A program made the position numbers and the translations under genes. A stretch of 39,191 nucleotides of DNA, taken from positions 1 through 39,191 of the IMG/VR virus record IMGVR_UViG_3300038309_000019; one strand, written 5' to 3'. Origin of the DNA: a virus. This document shows, in pieces, positions 1-6,863 of the stretch (position 1 is its first letter; each line of letters starts with the position of its first letter). The notes under the pieces are model-generated. The model was not told the origin of the DNA, made no database searches, and saw only the letters and a program-made list of their open reading frames with translations.

Positions 1-70
1 TGCTGTAACTTCCGCGCAACCATCAAAAAGACCTGTACTAACCAAATGTATAGAAACGGCTGGTCAAGTT

Positions 71-2164
71 ATGTCAGGGACTTTTAAGAAAGTAGTATTC
101 AAATTTAATTCTTTTAGGATTCTAAAAGACCCTTCAGAACTTGAAGAACTAAATAAGCATCCGATTCTAGCAATAGATATTGAAGGTACTGGTTTACGTT
201 TTGAATCTGATCGTATGCTTACAGTCGCCTTCTCTTGGACCGATAAAGATGCTGTTGTTGTTCCGTATGACCAGATATACCATAATCCGATGATGCAAGA
301 AGTATGGAAACAAGCTCTTAAAAAATTCTTTCAGACGAATAAATCAAAATACGTTATGCATAATGGCCTATTTGATGGAAAGTTCTTAGTGCATGAACTA
401 TTTATGGAACATAAAAATGATCACTTAGGTCGGGTAGAAGGAGTTAATAGTATCCCTTTTGAGGATACTATGCTTATGTACTATCTATGTGCTAATAGTA
501 CGGCTAGACCTGAAAAAGGTTTGAAAGTCTTAACTAAAGAGTATACTGGAGACTATGCTCTAGATATGACAGATAACTTATCACTTCCACTGGATGAGTT
601 AGCAAAGTACAATGGTACAGATACCTGTGCTACTTTTTGGCTGTATGAGAAACTGGTTAAGCAACTTAAAGAGGAAGAACAAGAAGCACCATATGAGGAG
701 ATCATAAAACCATCAACTAAGTACCTTCTTAATATGATGCTAGCTGGACTTCCATTGCATATTGATAAAGTTAAAGATGCTTATAATGATGTAGATGAAA
801 TCTTTACAGAGGCTAAGAATCTCTTATGGAATAACTACTACGTCAAAGAAGCGGAAGAGGAATTAAGAGAAAAAGCAGCAGAAAAATACAATAAGACCCA
901 TAAAGTCAAACAATTGACAGCTGAGGACTTCTCTGATATCCAATTTAATCCTGCATCTTCCCAACAGAAACAATTACTCCTATTTGATATTATGGAATAT
1001 GAGGTTACTGAGTATACCAAATCTGGAGCTCCGGCAACAGGCCGTGCTGTTCTCAAAGAATATTTATCTGAAGAGCATGATGAGGAACGTAAGGAAGTCC
1101 TTGAGGGTCTTATTACTGTAAGTCAAACAGGAATTATCCTATCAACATTCCTAAAGACTTTTGAGGAACTTTGGGCTTCCGTTGAGGATGATAATCCAAT
1201 TGGAAGACTATATGGAAATCAAAACCTCGGTGGAACACAAACAGCACGATTAAGTTCCTCAAATCCTAACTTTGCGAATATGCCTAGTGGCTCTAAATTC
1301 GGTAAGCTTATTAAGGGTTGTTTTGTAGCCCCAGAGGGTTGGTTATTTGCTGGCTCAGATTTTGGAGCTCTAGAAGATCGTGTGGGAGCAATCCTAGCTA
1401 ATGATCCCAATAAACTTAAAGAATTCTCTGATGGCTACGATGGGCATAGCTTACGTTGTTCTGTCTTCTTTAAGGAAGAACTGGAAGAGCGTGGATTATT
1501 CCTAGATCCTACTGACCCTTCTTCTATCAATCGTATCAAAGAGGAGGCTTCTGATCTACGAGATGATAGTAAACCTATCTCATTCCTAAAACAGTATGGC
1601 GGCGGCATCTCTAAGATCATGAAAGTTATGGGATGTGGTAGAGAACGCGCTACAGCGATTAATGATTCATACGATGAACTTTATTCTGCAACCCTAAAAT
1701 ACTCACAGAAAAATGCAATGTTTGCAAGACAGCATGGGTATGTTATCGGTGCATACGGCATCAAACTGCGTACTCCGGGTATCTATTCAGCAGATGATGG
1801 AATTAGGTCTAGTGAAGAACGCTCACTAAATAATATGACAGTACAGTCTTGGGGACTTCTAACAAACCGTGCTGGCATTAAAATGCAAGAAGCAATTGAA
1901 CGTGACCGTATGGAAGATAAAGTCATCCTTATAAATCAAATTCATGATGCTTTGTACTTACTTATTAGAGACGATCCAGAGGTCATTAAATGGACTAATG
2001 ATAACCTAATTAAGTATATGGTAGAGGATTTTGTGGAAGACCAACCAATCCCACTAACAGCAGAATTAGATATTGGATATTCTTGGAAGAATCAAATTAC
2101 ACTTCCAAACGGTATCGGTATTGCAGAAATTAAAGAGCATAGACAAAAGTTAGATGCAGCTTAA
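71..2164 (+). CDS. Family A DNA polymerase with 3'-5' exonuclease
   Basis: Replicative phage DNA polymerase of the Pol I (family A) type, with no 5'-3' exonuclease domain. Proofreading motifs are visible: ExoI D36/E38 in IDIEGTG, ExoII N98/D102 in HNGLFD, ExoIII Y180/D184. Polymerase motif A has D430 (SDFGALEDR), motif B has R497, K501 and Y509, and motif C reads QIHDAL (D626), with Ala in place of the common Glu after the catalytic Asp. The start is doubtful. ATG 71 lacks the AAAGGA-like site seen before almost every other gene here, and the same frame is open back to base 2 with plausible coding sequence, so the true start may lie before the window. The flap exonuclease at 15911 would supply the missing 5' nuclease. 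Function is secure; only the N-terminus is uncertain. Confidence 0.95.
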   Translation: MSGTFKKVVFKFNSFRILKDPSELEELNKHPILAIDIEGTGLRFESDRMLTVAFSWTDKDAVVVPYDQIYHNPMMQEVWKQALKKFFQTNKSKYVMHNGLFDGKFLVHELFMEHKNDHLGRVEGVNSIPFEDTMLMYYLCANSTARPEKGLKVLTKEYTGDYALDMTDNLSLPLDELAKYNGTDTCATFWLYEKLVKQLKEEEQEAPYEEIIKPSTKYLLNMMLAGLPLHIDKVKDAYNDVDEIFTEAKNLLWNNYYVKEAEEELREKAAEKYNKTHKVKQLTAEDFSDIQFNPASSQQKQLLLFDIMEYEVTEYTKSGAPATGRAVLKEYLSEEHDEERKEVLEGLITVSQTGIILSTFLKTFEELWASVEDDNPIGRLYGNQNLGGTQTARLSSSNPNFANMPSGSKFGKLIKGCFVAPEGWLFAGSDFGALEDRVGAILANDPNKLKEFSDGYDGHSLRCSVFFKEELEERGLFLDPTDPSSINRIKEEASDLRDDSKPISFLKQYGGGISKIMKVMGCGRERATAINDSYDELYSATLKYSQKNAMFARQHGYVIGAYGIKLRTPGIYSADDGIRSSEERSLNNMTVQSWGLLTNRAGIKMQEAIERDRMEDKVILINQIHDALYLLIRDDPEVIKWTNDNLIKYMVEDFVEDQPIPLTAELDIGYSWKNQITLPNGIGIAEIKEHRQKLDAA

Positions 2165-2184
2165 ATACACATAAAGGAAAACAC

Positions 2185-2343
2185 ATGGCAAAAAATGAAT
2201 TACTTCCGGGAACAGTATACCGAATGTGTGTACATGGTGCCTATATTGCTGGAAGTTACGCTAAAAAATTAATTGGATCGGTACTATACTTCTGGCATGT
2301 TAAAGGAATAACTATGCTTACCTGTATCAGAGGAGAACACTAG
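2185..2343 (+). CDS. Small hypothetical protein, 52 aa
   Basis: Unrecognised 52-residue ORF. It starts at ATG 2185 after a good AAAGGA site and stops one base before the next ATG. It has three cysteines and a mildly hydrophobic middle, but no confident membrane segment or motif. The spacing and ribosome site make it a likely real early-type phage gene. No function can be inferred. Confidence 0.6.
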   Translation: MAKNELLPGTVYRMCVHGAYIAGSYAKKLIGSVLYFWHVKGITMLTCIRGEH

Positions 2344-2344
2344 T

Positions 2345-2503
2345 ATGGAAATTACAGACTTTCTGGAAATGTTACGAAACCTAGTTACCACACTTGGTGA
2401 AGAGAAGACCCGTGAACTTCTCAAGTACTGGAACTGGTCTGATGTAGATATTGATGATCTTATGGTATACGTAAGGGATCTTTACTCTAAGGGCACCAAA
2501 TGA
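2345..2503 (+). CDS. Small hypothetical protein, 52 aa
   Basis: Unrecognised acidic 52-residue ORF, probably helical, with WNW and several Asp/Leu repeats. AGAGGAG lies just upstream of ATG 2345. Its stop overlaps the next start as ATGA, so the pair is probably translationally coupled. No family is recognised. Confidence 0.6.
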   Translation: MEITDFLEMLRNLVTTLGEEKTRELLKYWNWSDVDIDDLMVYVRDLYSKGTK

Positions 2504-2667
2504 AGCCCGAGTTTTACCACAATATACGTAGGTTGTATGGACAGCACGTATGGTTATCCAATGATCAAGTTGAATGGACCAGAGGGGTCCTAGTGAAAGC
2601 ACATTTAGAGGGTACAATAACTTTTGAATCCTCTAAGGGTGCTAGATATGACTACATGAAACTGTAG
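2500..2667 (+). CDS. Small hypothetical protein, 55 aa
   Basis: Unrecognised 55-residue basic ORF beginning inside the stop of the previous gene (ATGA overlap at 2500-2503). It is the last gene before the promoter-containing gap at 2668-2723. Supported by coupling and codon use only. Confidence 0.55.
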   Translation: MKPEFYHNIRRLYGQHVWLSNDQVEWTRGVLVKAHLEGTITFESSKGARYDYMKL

Positions 2668-2694
2668 GATATAAGCCAAACATAAGCTCTATTA

Positions 2695-2703
2695 TGTTAT
2701 AAT
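2695..2703 (+). promoter_or_regulatory. Extended -10 promoter upstream of the sigma-factor block
   Basis: TGTTATAAT is a perfect extended -10 (TGn-TATAAT; hexamer 2698-2703) in the only gap between 2667 and 2724. There is no good -35 hexamer 17 bp upstream. TAAGCT occurs at 2683-2688, as it does near the other two plus-strand promoters. Transcription would begin about 2710 and read 2724 onward. Confidence 0.6.
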
Positions 2704-2723
2704 TTCAATATAAAGGATACTAT

Positions 2724-3002
2724 ATGAGAGTATTGATTAAGTACAAGATTTTTGGAAACCCTAAGGACTACTCCCAGTATGAAGATGTAGAGGATATTAA
2801 TGATATAAAGCGTATTGTATCTCAATGTATTGGAAATGCCTATACTATCCTAGTGCGAGATGACGGTTTGGCGGTAGAAATTTCAGACAGCACTTCAGTA
2901 AAAACCGAAGTATACAATCAAATGCCTTTATTGCTAGATTGGATCTTAGGTGATACTCATGAATTTCCTAAAGGGGGAGAATATGTTAAAGCAAGCATCT
3001 AA
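2724..3002 (+). CDS. Hypothetical protein, 92 aa
   Basis: Unrecognised soluble 92-residue protein, first gene after the promoter at 2695-2703, with AAAGGA six bases before ATG 2724. Alternating beta/alpha-like patterning and an acidic centre are visible, but no motif. Its 3' end overlaps the next small ORF by 20 bases. Confidence 0.7.
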   Translation: MRVLIKYKIFGNPKDYSQYEDVEDINDIKRIVSQCIGNAYTILVRDDGLAVEISDSTSVKTEVYNQMPLLLDWILGDTHEFPKGGEYVKASI

Positions 3003-3168
3003 AGTATATGGAAAGATCAAGTACTATACTGGAGTTTTCTTTAAACTCTACTGGCCTTTAATCTGGAGTGATATCAAAGAAGTGAGTGTAAGCATCTGGA
3101 ATGCCATTAAAACTTTTGCAAAATGCGTAAAGGATTGCTATGTCAACAAGCAATGTAAAGACTGCTAA
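2983..3168 (+). CDS. Small basic hypothetical protein, 61 aa
   Basis: Unrecognised 61-residue protein rich in Lys, Tyr and Trp, ending in a Cys-rich tail (C-x3-C-x5-C-x2-C pattern near the end). Start 2983 is chosen over upstream in-frame GTG 2950 and ATG 2959 because AAAGGGGGAG precedes it at proper spacing. An amphipathic stretch around FFKLYWPLIW could associate with membrane. It overlaps the sigma gene by 29 bases. Confidence 0.6.
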   Translation: MLKQASKVYGKIKYYTGVFFKLYWPLIWSDIKEVSVSIWNAIKTFAKCVKDCYVNKQCKDC

Positions 3169-3856
3169 TCCAAGCACTATTATCGGGAATAAGAAAGAGA
3201 TCCAAATTGGACTTAAAACTGATGGCTACCCTCAAACTGCAAAGTACATAGATGGTATCATCGGACTTGCTAAAAAATTGACAATCAAATATGGTCAATC
3301 AGCACATTTGGATGATTTCATTCAAGAGGCTTTAATTACTGCAACAAAACTTGAGCAAACCTCTTGGGATTCTGCTCGATCAAATTCATTCTACACATAC
3401 ATCGTTAAGCCCATCAAAAATCAGATTCAGCATGTATTTGGTAATCGCAATAGACGACATAAGAAATATAAGATTATCCAAAAATTCATTGAGACTTATT
3501 CAACAGAGAATCTTGGTAGATATCCAGATGTTTCTACCATCTCTAATGGGACTAAGCTTTCCCATTTTGAGATTATGAGTATCTATTATGATAAACATAA
3601 TACAATTCAATTATCTGCTCTAGACGATGAATTTGTAGCTACTGATAATGAAGATGATGAGTCTTGGATTCTTAGTTATATTCAAGCGATTCCAGCAGAA
3701 ACACATAGAGTAGTGCTAAGTCTTATCTATGAGGATGGTCTTGATATTAGAACTGTAGCTACTAAACAGGGCATTAGTCAGACAGAATGTCTTAAGATCC
3801 ACGACGCTGGCATTGAGGCTGTCAAAAAATTGCTAGTTAAGGATGGACTTCTATGA
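3140..3856 (+). CDS. Phage-encoded sigma-70-family RNA polymerase sigma factor
   Basis: Probable sigma factor that redirects host RNA polymerase. Residues about 33-105 resemble sigma region 2: a helical core with DDFIQEA, then SFYTYIVKPIKN and a basic RNRRHKKYK end. Residues 122-150 carry a region 3-like LGRYPD...SHFEI stretch. Residues 184-232 form a region 4 helix-turn-helix (IPAETHRVVLSLIYEDG, then TVATKQGISQTECLKI). At 238 aa it is compact, like alternative sigmas. AAAGGA precedes ATG 3140. It sits at the start of the nucleotide-metabolism block, behind an extended -10 promoter. The family is inferred from motif layout; the exact subgroup and target promoters are unknown. Confidence 0.8.
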   Translation: MSTSNVKTANPSTIIGNKKEIQIGLKTDGYPQTAKYIDGIIGLAKKLTIKYGQSAHLDDFIQEALITATKLEQTSWDSARSNSFYTYIVKPIKNQIQHVFGNRNRRHKKYKIIQKFIETYSTENLGRYPDVSTISNGTKLSHFEIMSIYYDKHNTIQLSALDDEFVATDNEDDESWILSYIQAIPAETHRVVLSLIYEDGLDIRTVATKQGISQTECLKIHDAGIEAVKKLLVKDGLL

Positions 3857-3897
3857 ATATTTCTGATATGAAATATGAGGATCATAGTTATAAGTAG
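3853..3897 (+). CDS. Possible 14-aa peptide coupled to the sigma gene
   Basis: ATG 3853 overlaps the sigma-factor stop as ATGA and opens a 14-codon frame ending TAG at 3897. It is too short to support by composition. It may instead be a reinitiation peptide or simply leader sequence to the next membrane gene. Confidence 0.2.
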   Translation: MNISDMKYEDHSYK

Positions 3898-3913
3898 ATA
3901 AAAAGGATAATCT

Positions 3914-4048
3914 ATGGGACAAGTATTACTAATCTTTATGGTAGTCATAATTGTGTGCTATGTAGTTGCGTACGTGGTTGATAACTACATAATTGAGCCT
4001 GTATTTAGAGGCTTATCTAAGACTAAGGAGACTAATGAAAGAACTTAA
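3914..4048 (+). CDS. Single-pass membrane protein, 44 aa
   Basis: A 44-residue protein with one strongly hydrophobic segment at about residues 4-24 and a short polar, basic/acidic C-terminus. AAAAGGA precedes ATG 3914. It overlaps the thyX start by 14 bases. It fits the pattern of tiny membrane peptides wedged between enzymes in this phage. Function unknown. Confidence 0.6.
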   Translation: MGQVLLIFMVVIIVCYVVAYVVDNYIIEPVFRGLSKTKETNERT

Positions 4049-4904
4049 GTACGTAAAGAAAGTAGATCAAGAGGATAATCTATTTGGTGATGGAATTGCT
4101 AATGTCTCTCTATGGGATTTTAGTAGAGCAAATTTAAATGAGGATAGCAGAATTGAGGCTATTACACAAGTAGCATCTGTATGTTATGCTAACCCTAATG
4201 TTGTCGGAAAGGAAAGTCTATATAACCGATTAATGGCAGAATCAATCGGACTCCCTAGTTCTAGTTTTGAATTTGTACCAATGCTAATCTCTGGGAGTCT
4301 AATTGATCTTGGGTTTCCATACAGGCAACCAAACATGTGGAAATATGGTGAGTTAGTTGTTGATGGTGATAACAAGTATCTACTAACTAACTTCAGAGCA
4401 GCTTTATATGATAAAGAATTTGGTGGGACAGACTACACTACTTACTTTAACACTGAAAGTGAGTGCGAGATCATCTCTAAATACTTTAAAGTATTCTTAT
4501 CAAAACTTGATATGGTAACACGAACACAGTATATCAGGCATCGTGTTAACTGGCAAGAACTATCTCGGAGATACGTTTCAGGCAAAAAAGTAGATTTTGA
4601 GTTTTACGTGTCTGAAGGTATGAAGAATATTGTAACAGATACATATGATCCTGAATTGGAGGCTGGAGATTCATACGATACACAAGAGTTAATTTCTCTA
4701 TGTGTTCAGCATTACTTTAATGCTCTAGATGCTGGCATACAACCTCAAGAGGCTCGTCGTATTCTTCCTCAAGCCTGCTATACAACAGTTTGGTCTGCAT
4801 GGCAACCAAAGCAGTTAAAGAATTTTACTAATCTAAGATCTGATAAACATGCCCAATGGGAGATCCGACAACTATCAGATGCTAAAATTAGGCTACTAGC
4901 ATGA
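4035..4904 (+). CDS. thyX: Flavin-dependent thymidylate synthase ThyX
   Basis: Converts dUMP to dTMP using FAD, NADPH and methylene-tetrahydrofolate. The 289-aa protein shows the ThyX layout: SLYNRLMAES...SSFEF near residues 61-80, the RHR signature at 168-170 followed by QELSRRY, and a C-terminal EARRILPQ...NLRSDKHAQWEIR block matching the substrate-binding helix region. The canonical RHR-x7-S spacing is one residue shorter here (RHR, six residues, then S177). Start 4035 is chosen over upstream in-frame TTG 3993 because AAGGAG lies five bases before it. Its ATGA stop couples it to a 21-aa membrane peptide. Confidence 0.9.
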   Translation: MKELKYVKKVDQEDNLFGDGIANVSLWDFSRANLNEDSRIEAITQVASVCYANPNVVGKESLYNRLMAESIGLPSSSFEFVPMLISGSLIDLGFPYRQPNMWKYGELVVDGDNKYLLTNFRAALYDKEFGGTDYTTYFNTESECEIISKYFKVFLSKLDMVTRTQYIRHRVNWQELSRRYVSGKKVDFEFYVSEGMKNIVTDTYDPELEAGDSYDTQELISLCVQHYFNALDAGIQPQEARRILPQACYTTVWSAWQPKQLKNFTNLRSDKHAQWEIRQLSDAKIRLLA

Positions 4905-4966
4905 CAGCAGTATATCTATTAATATCTGTTGTTCTTGTCTACATTTTAAGTAAAGGAACTAAATGA
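4901..4966 (+). CDS. 21-aa transmembrane micropeptide
   Basis: A 21-residue ORF, almost entirely one hydrophobic helix (about residues 2-17) with a short SKGTK tail. It is locked by four-base ATGA overlaps at both ends, to thyX and to the pyrophosphohydrolase gene, which strongly suggests coupled translation. A site (AAAGG) for the downstream gene lies inside it. It could be a real micropeptide or a coupling device. No function is known. Confidence 0.5.
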   Translation: MTAVYLLISVVLVYILSKGTK

Positions 4967-5430
4967 ATCAAAATTATGATGTAATAAAAGAAGTAATGGA
5001 ATGGAATCAAGAACGCAATCTTGATACTCAAGGATTTGATGTTGAGAGGGAGTCAGCATTTATTATGGAAGAACTTTTAGAGGTTTTCTGTTTTGGTGAT
5101 GCGAAAGAATGCGGACGAGAATTTGCAGCCTCAATCATTGAGGTGTACCGTAAATATGAAAAAGGAGATTCTGATGATCACGAGCTGATGGCAACATTCA
5201 GAGGATTAATGACTCCTGATAGTATTGCTGATGCTTTCGGAGATATTATTGTATTTGCCATCGGATCTCTTACAAAAATCTGTAATGACAATCCACAACT
5301 AGGATCTCCTTACGATATTATGCGTAACATCACAGAAGCAAACAAACAAAAAGGAAAAAAGACTGATGCCAAAGGGAAAATCATTAAAGATAAAAGCACA
5401 TTTAAAGAGCCTGTTCACGAAAAGCAGTAG
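4963..5430 (+). CDS. MazG/phosphoribosyl-ATP pyrophosphohydrolase-like protein
   Basis: A 155-aa all-alpha NTP pyrophosphohydrolase-type protein that would hydrolyse (d)NTPs to monophosphate plus pyrophosphate. Residues about 30-40 carry an acidic helix (MEELLEVF), about 88-93 give DAFGDI as the second metal helix, and the C-terminal EANKQKGKKTDAKGKIIKD segment matches the N-x-x-K...G-K-x-x-K tail of phage MazG/PRA-PH-like proteins. It is coupled by ATGA to the preceding micropeptide. With ThyX, the nucleotidase at 5536 and the DUF5664-like gene at 6122, it forms a dNTP-pool block. Substrate is not predictable from sequence. Confidence 0.7.
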   Translation: MNQNYDVIKEVMEWNQERNLDTQGFDVERESAFIMEELLEVFCFGDAKECGREFAASIIEVYRKYEKGDSDDHELMATFRGLMTPDSIADAFGDIIVFAIGSLTKICNDNPQLGSPYDIMRNITEANKQKGKKTDAKGKIIKDKSTFKEPVHEKQ

Positions 5431-5439
5431 TAGAAAACT

Positions 5440-5458
5440 AGTGGAGCTTTATTCCACT
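5440..5458 (+). other. Small hairpin in the 5431-5535 gap
   Basis: AGTGGA / TCCACT form a six-base perfect stem with a seven-base loop, ten bases after the pyrophosphohydrolase stop. There is no following T-run, so it is not a clear terminator. The gap also contains a GTG-initiated 31-codon open frame (5441-5535) without a ribosome site. I see no supported gene in it. Confidence 0.3.
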
Positions 5459-5535
5459 TGTGGTCTTCAGGCAAAACAAGATGCATGTGTTAGAGCATTG
5501 CATAAAACAGATCCATTTCTGTTTGAAGGATATTA

Positions 5536-6093
5536 ATGGATCGTATTGTATATATAGACTATGATTCTACTCTTGTAGATTTCTTAGATGCTTGGCTTGA
5601 AGAAATCTATGAGACCAAGGGAATCCGAATTCGGCATGATCAGATTAAATCATTTCATGATCCTATTCTAGAAGTACACGCTGACATATTTATGGAGTCC
5701 GATCTGTATGCTAAGCGTATTAGACCGTTCCTTGGTGCAGAATCTCTGATTGCTGAGTTACAAAAAGAGTATAAGGTTCAGATTCTCACCCACACACACC
5801 CTAAAGCTAGGCTCGCAAAAGAGAAACATATTGCTAAATACTTTCCAAATATTCCTGTAATTCACACACAAGAACCTAAATGGAAGTTTAGTCAAAATGG
5901 TGTTCTAATTGATGATGGTCTGCATAACATTGAAGGGCAATTGGATAATACTGAGCAATTAGCTATCCTATTTAATCCGGGAAATCGTTACTACCATAGT
6001 CAAACTGATCGTGAACATGAACGTTTACACTTAGCGACCTCATATGAAGACATTAAAGATCTTCTTTTGGGTGACTTTTATGTTAGGTACTAA
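5536..6093 (+). CDS. 5'(3')-deoxyribonucleotidase, HAD superfamily
   Basis: HAD-fold phosphatase of the NT5C type that would dephosphorylate dNMPs. Motif I is D8-Y-D10-S-T12, with D8 the nucleophile and D10 the acid/base. Motif II is T85 in ILTHTHP. The metal-binding motif is LIDDGLHN (D126/D127), followed by ILFNPGNR. Its 185-aa length fits the small cap-1 deoxyribonucleotidase family. GAAGGA precedes ATG 5536. It lies between two predicted nucleotide hydrolases, which suggests a role in recycling monophosphates from host DNA or clearing unwanted dNMPs. Confidence 0.8.
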   Translation: MDRIVYIDYDSTLVDFLDAWLEEIYETKGIRIRHDQIKSFHDPILEVHADIFMESDLYAKRIRPFLGAESLIAELQKEYKVQILTHTHPKARLAKEKHIAKYFPNIPVIHTQEPKWKFSQNGVLIDDGLHNIEGQLDNTEQLAILFNPGNRYYHSQTDREHERLHLATSYEDIKDLLLGDFYVRY

Positions 6094-6121
6094 ATCCAAA
6101 TTCTATACTAAAGGAGTGTAT

Positions 6122-6430
6122 GTGGATAAACCAGCTTCGGGATTGATGAAATTTGATGATGCAAAAATTAGAGTAGAACTTATTGATCCTAATTTTATAT
6201 TAGGTATTAGTAAGATTTTAACTTTCGGTGCAAAAAAATACGCAGCAAATAATTGGAAAAAGGGTAGTACAGATGAAGACCAACAGCGGTATCTAGGTGC
6301 TGCACTAAGACATCTACTAGCCTATATGGATGGGCAAAAGATTGATCCAGAGAGTGGTGAGTCTCATTTGTACCATTTGGGTTGTAATCTAATGTTTCTA
6401 GATTACTTTGATCGTCAACAAAAAGCATAA
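6122..6430 (+). CDS. dATP/dGTP diphosphohydrolase N-terminal-like protein (DUF5664)
   Basis: A 102-aa protein matching the stand-alone DUF5664 / dGTP_diPhyd_N pattern: KFDDAKIRVELIDP, FGAKKYAANNWKKG, RYLGAALRHLLAYMDG, ESHLYHLGCNLMFL. The helical bundle with conserved Glu/His resembles all-alpha NTP pyrophosphohydrolases. GTG 6122 is preferred as start because AAGGAG lies five bases upstream; in-frame ATG 6044 and ATG 6080 lie inside the nucleotidase gene with no ribosome site. In some Z-genome phages this domain accompanies MazZ-type enzymes. Here it sits close to, but separate from, the MazG-like gene. Biochemical role is inferred from the family name only. Confidence 0.7.
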   Translation: MDKPASGLMKFDDAKIRVELIDPNFILGISKILTFGAKKYAANNWKKGSTDEDQQRYLGAALRHLLAYMDGQKIDPESGESHLYHLGCNLMFLDYFDRQQKA

Positions 6431-6439
6431 AGGAAGTAT

Positions 6440-6673
6440 ATGAGTCAAAAGAACAAACTGGAAAATAAAAAACTTCGTAAGCATGTACGTAAGAGCTCAA
6501 AGTCAGACCGTAGTAATTTGCCTACTTATTGGGTGCATATCAAACATAAAATATCTGGATCTATTAAATTAGTATCTAGAAGTAAAGCTAAACGTCTAAC
6601 TTCCCCATTTGTAGTACTTAATGGTGTCCTAAGAAAGCGTGACAATATCGTATGGGAGATGGTAGATGCTTAA
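6440..6673 (+). CDS. Small basic hypothetical protein, 77 aa
   Basis: A 77-residue protein, very rich in Lys/Arg in its first 25 residues and again near 50-55, followed by a beta-like segment ending IVWEMVDA. AAAGGA lies five bases before ATG 6440. The charge suggests nucleic-acid contact, but no fold is recognised. It overlaps the following membrane gene by eight bases. Confidence 0.65.
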   Translation: MSQKNKLENKKLRKHVRKSSKSDRSNLPTYWVHIKHKISGSIKLVSRSKAKRLTSPFVVLNGVLRKRDNIVWEMVDA

Positions 6674-6863
6674 AGATAGAGTACTAGTACTTATTGCCTT
6701 AGCATTCCTATCTCTATCTACAGTGATGGCTATCATAGCTAAGGAACCATTGGTAATGGTAGCATATTTCCTAGCTAGTAGTATATGGTCTTCCACTATA
6801 CTCTTGATGGCTTATATCGGGATTCTACCAATCAACCAAAAGGAGAATAATGGCAGTAATTAA
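6666..6863 (+). CDS. Two-TM membrane protein, 65 aa
   Basis: A 65-residue protein with two hydrophobic helices (about 5-24 and 30-53) and a short polar C-terminus. It overlaps the preceding gene by eight bases and nrdA by 14 bases; the nrdA ribosome site (AAAGGAG) lies within its 3' end. Function unknown. Its position argues for coexpression with nucleotide reduction, not lysis. Confidence 0.65.
   Translation: MLKDRVLVLIALAFLSLSTVMAIIAKEPLVMVAYFLASSIWSSTILLMAYIGILPINQKENNGSN

Noticed and set aside
5441-5535. GTG-started 31-codon frame in the gap before the nucleotidase
   Set aside because: No ribosome site and too short to judge; the region is better described as a small spacer with a weak hairpin.
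6044-6121. Longer N-terminus for the DUF5664-like protein from ATG 6044 or ATG 6080
   Set aside because: Both lie inside the nucleotidase gene without a ribosome site, whereas GTG 6122 has AAGGAG at ideal spacing and gives the normal family length.
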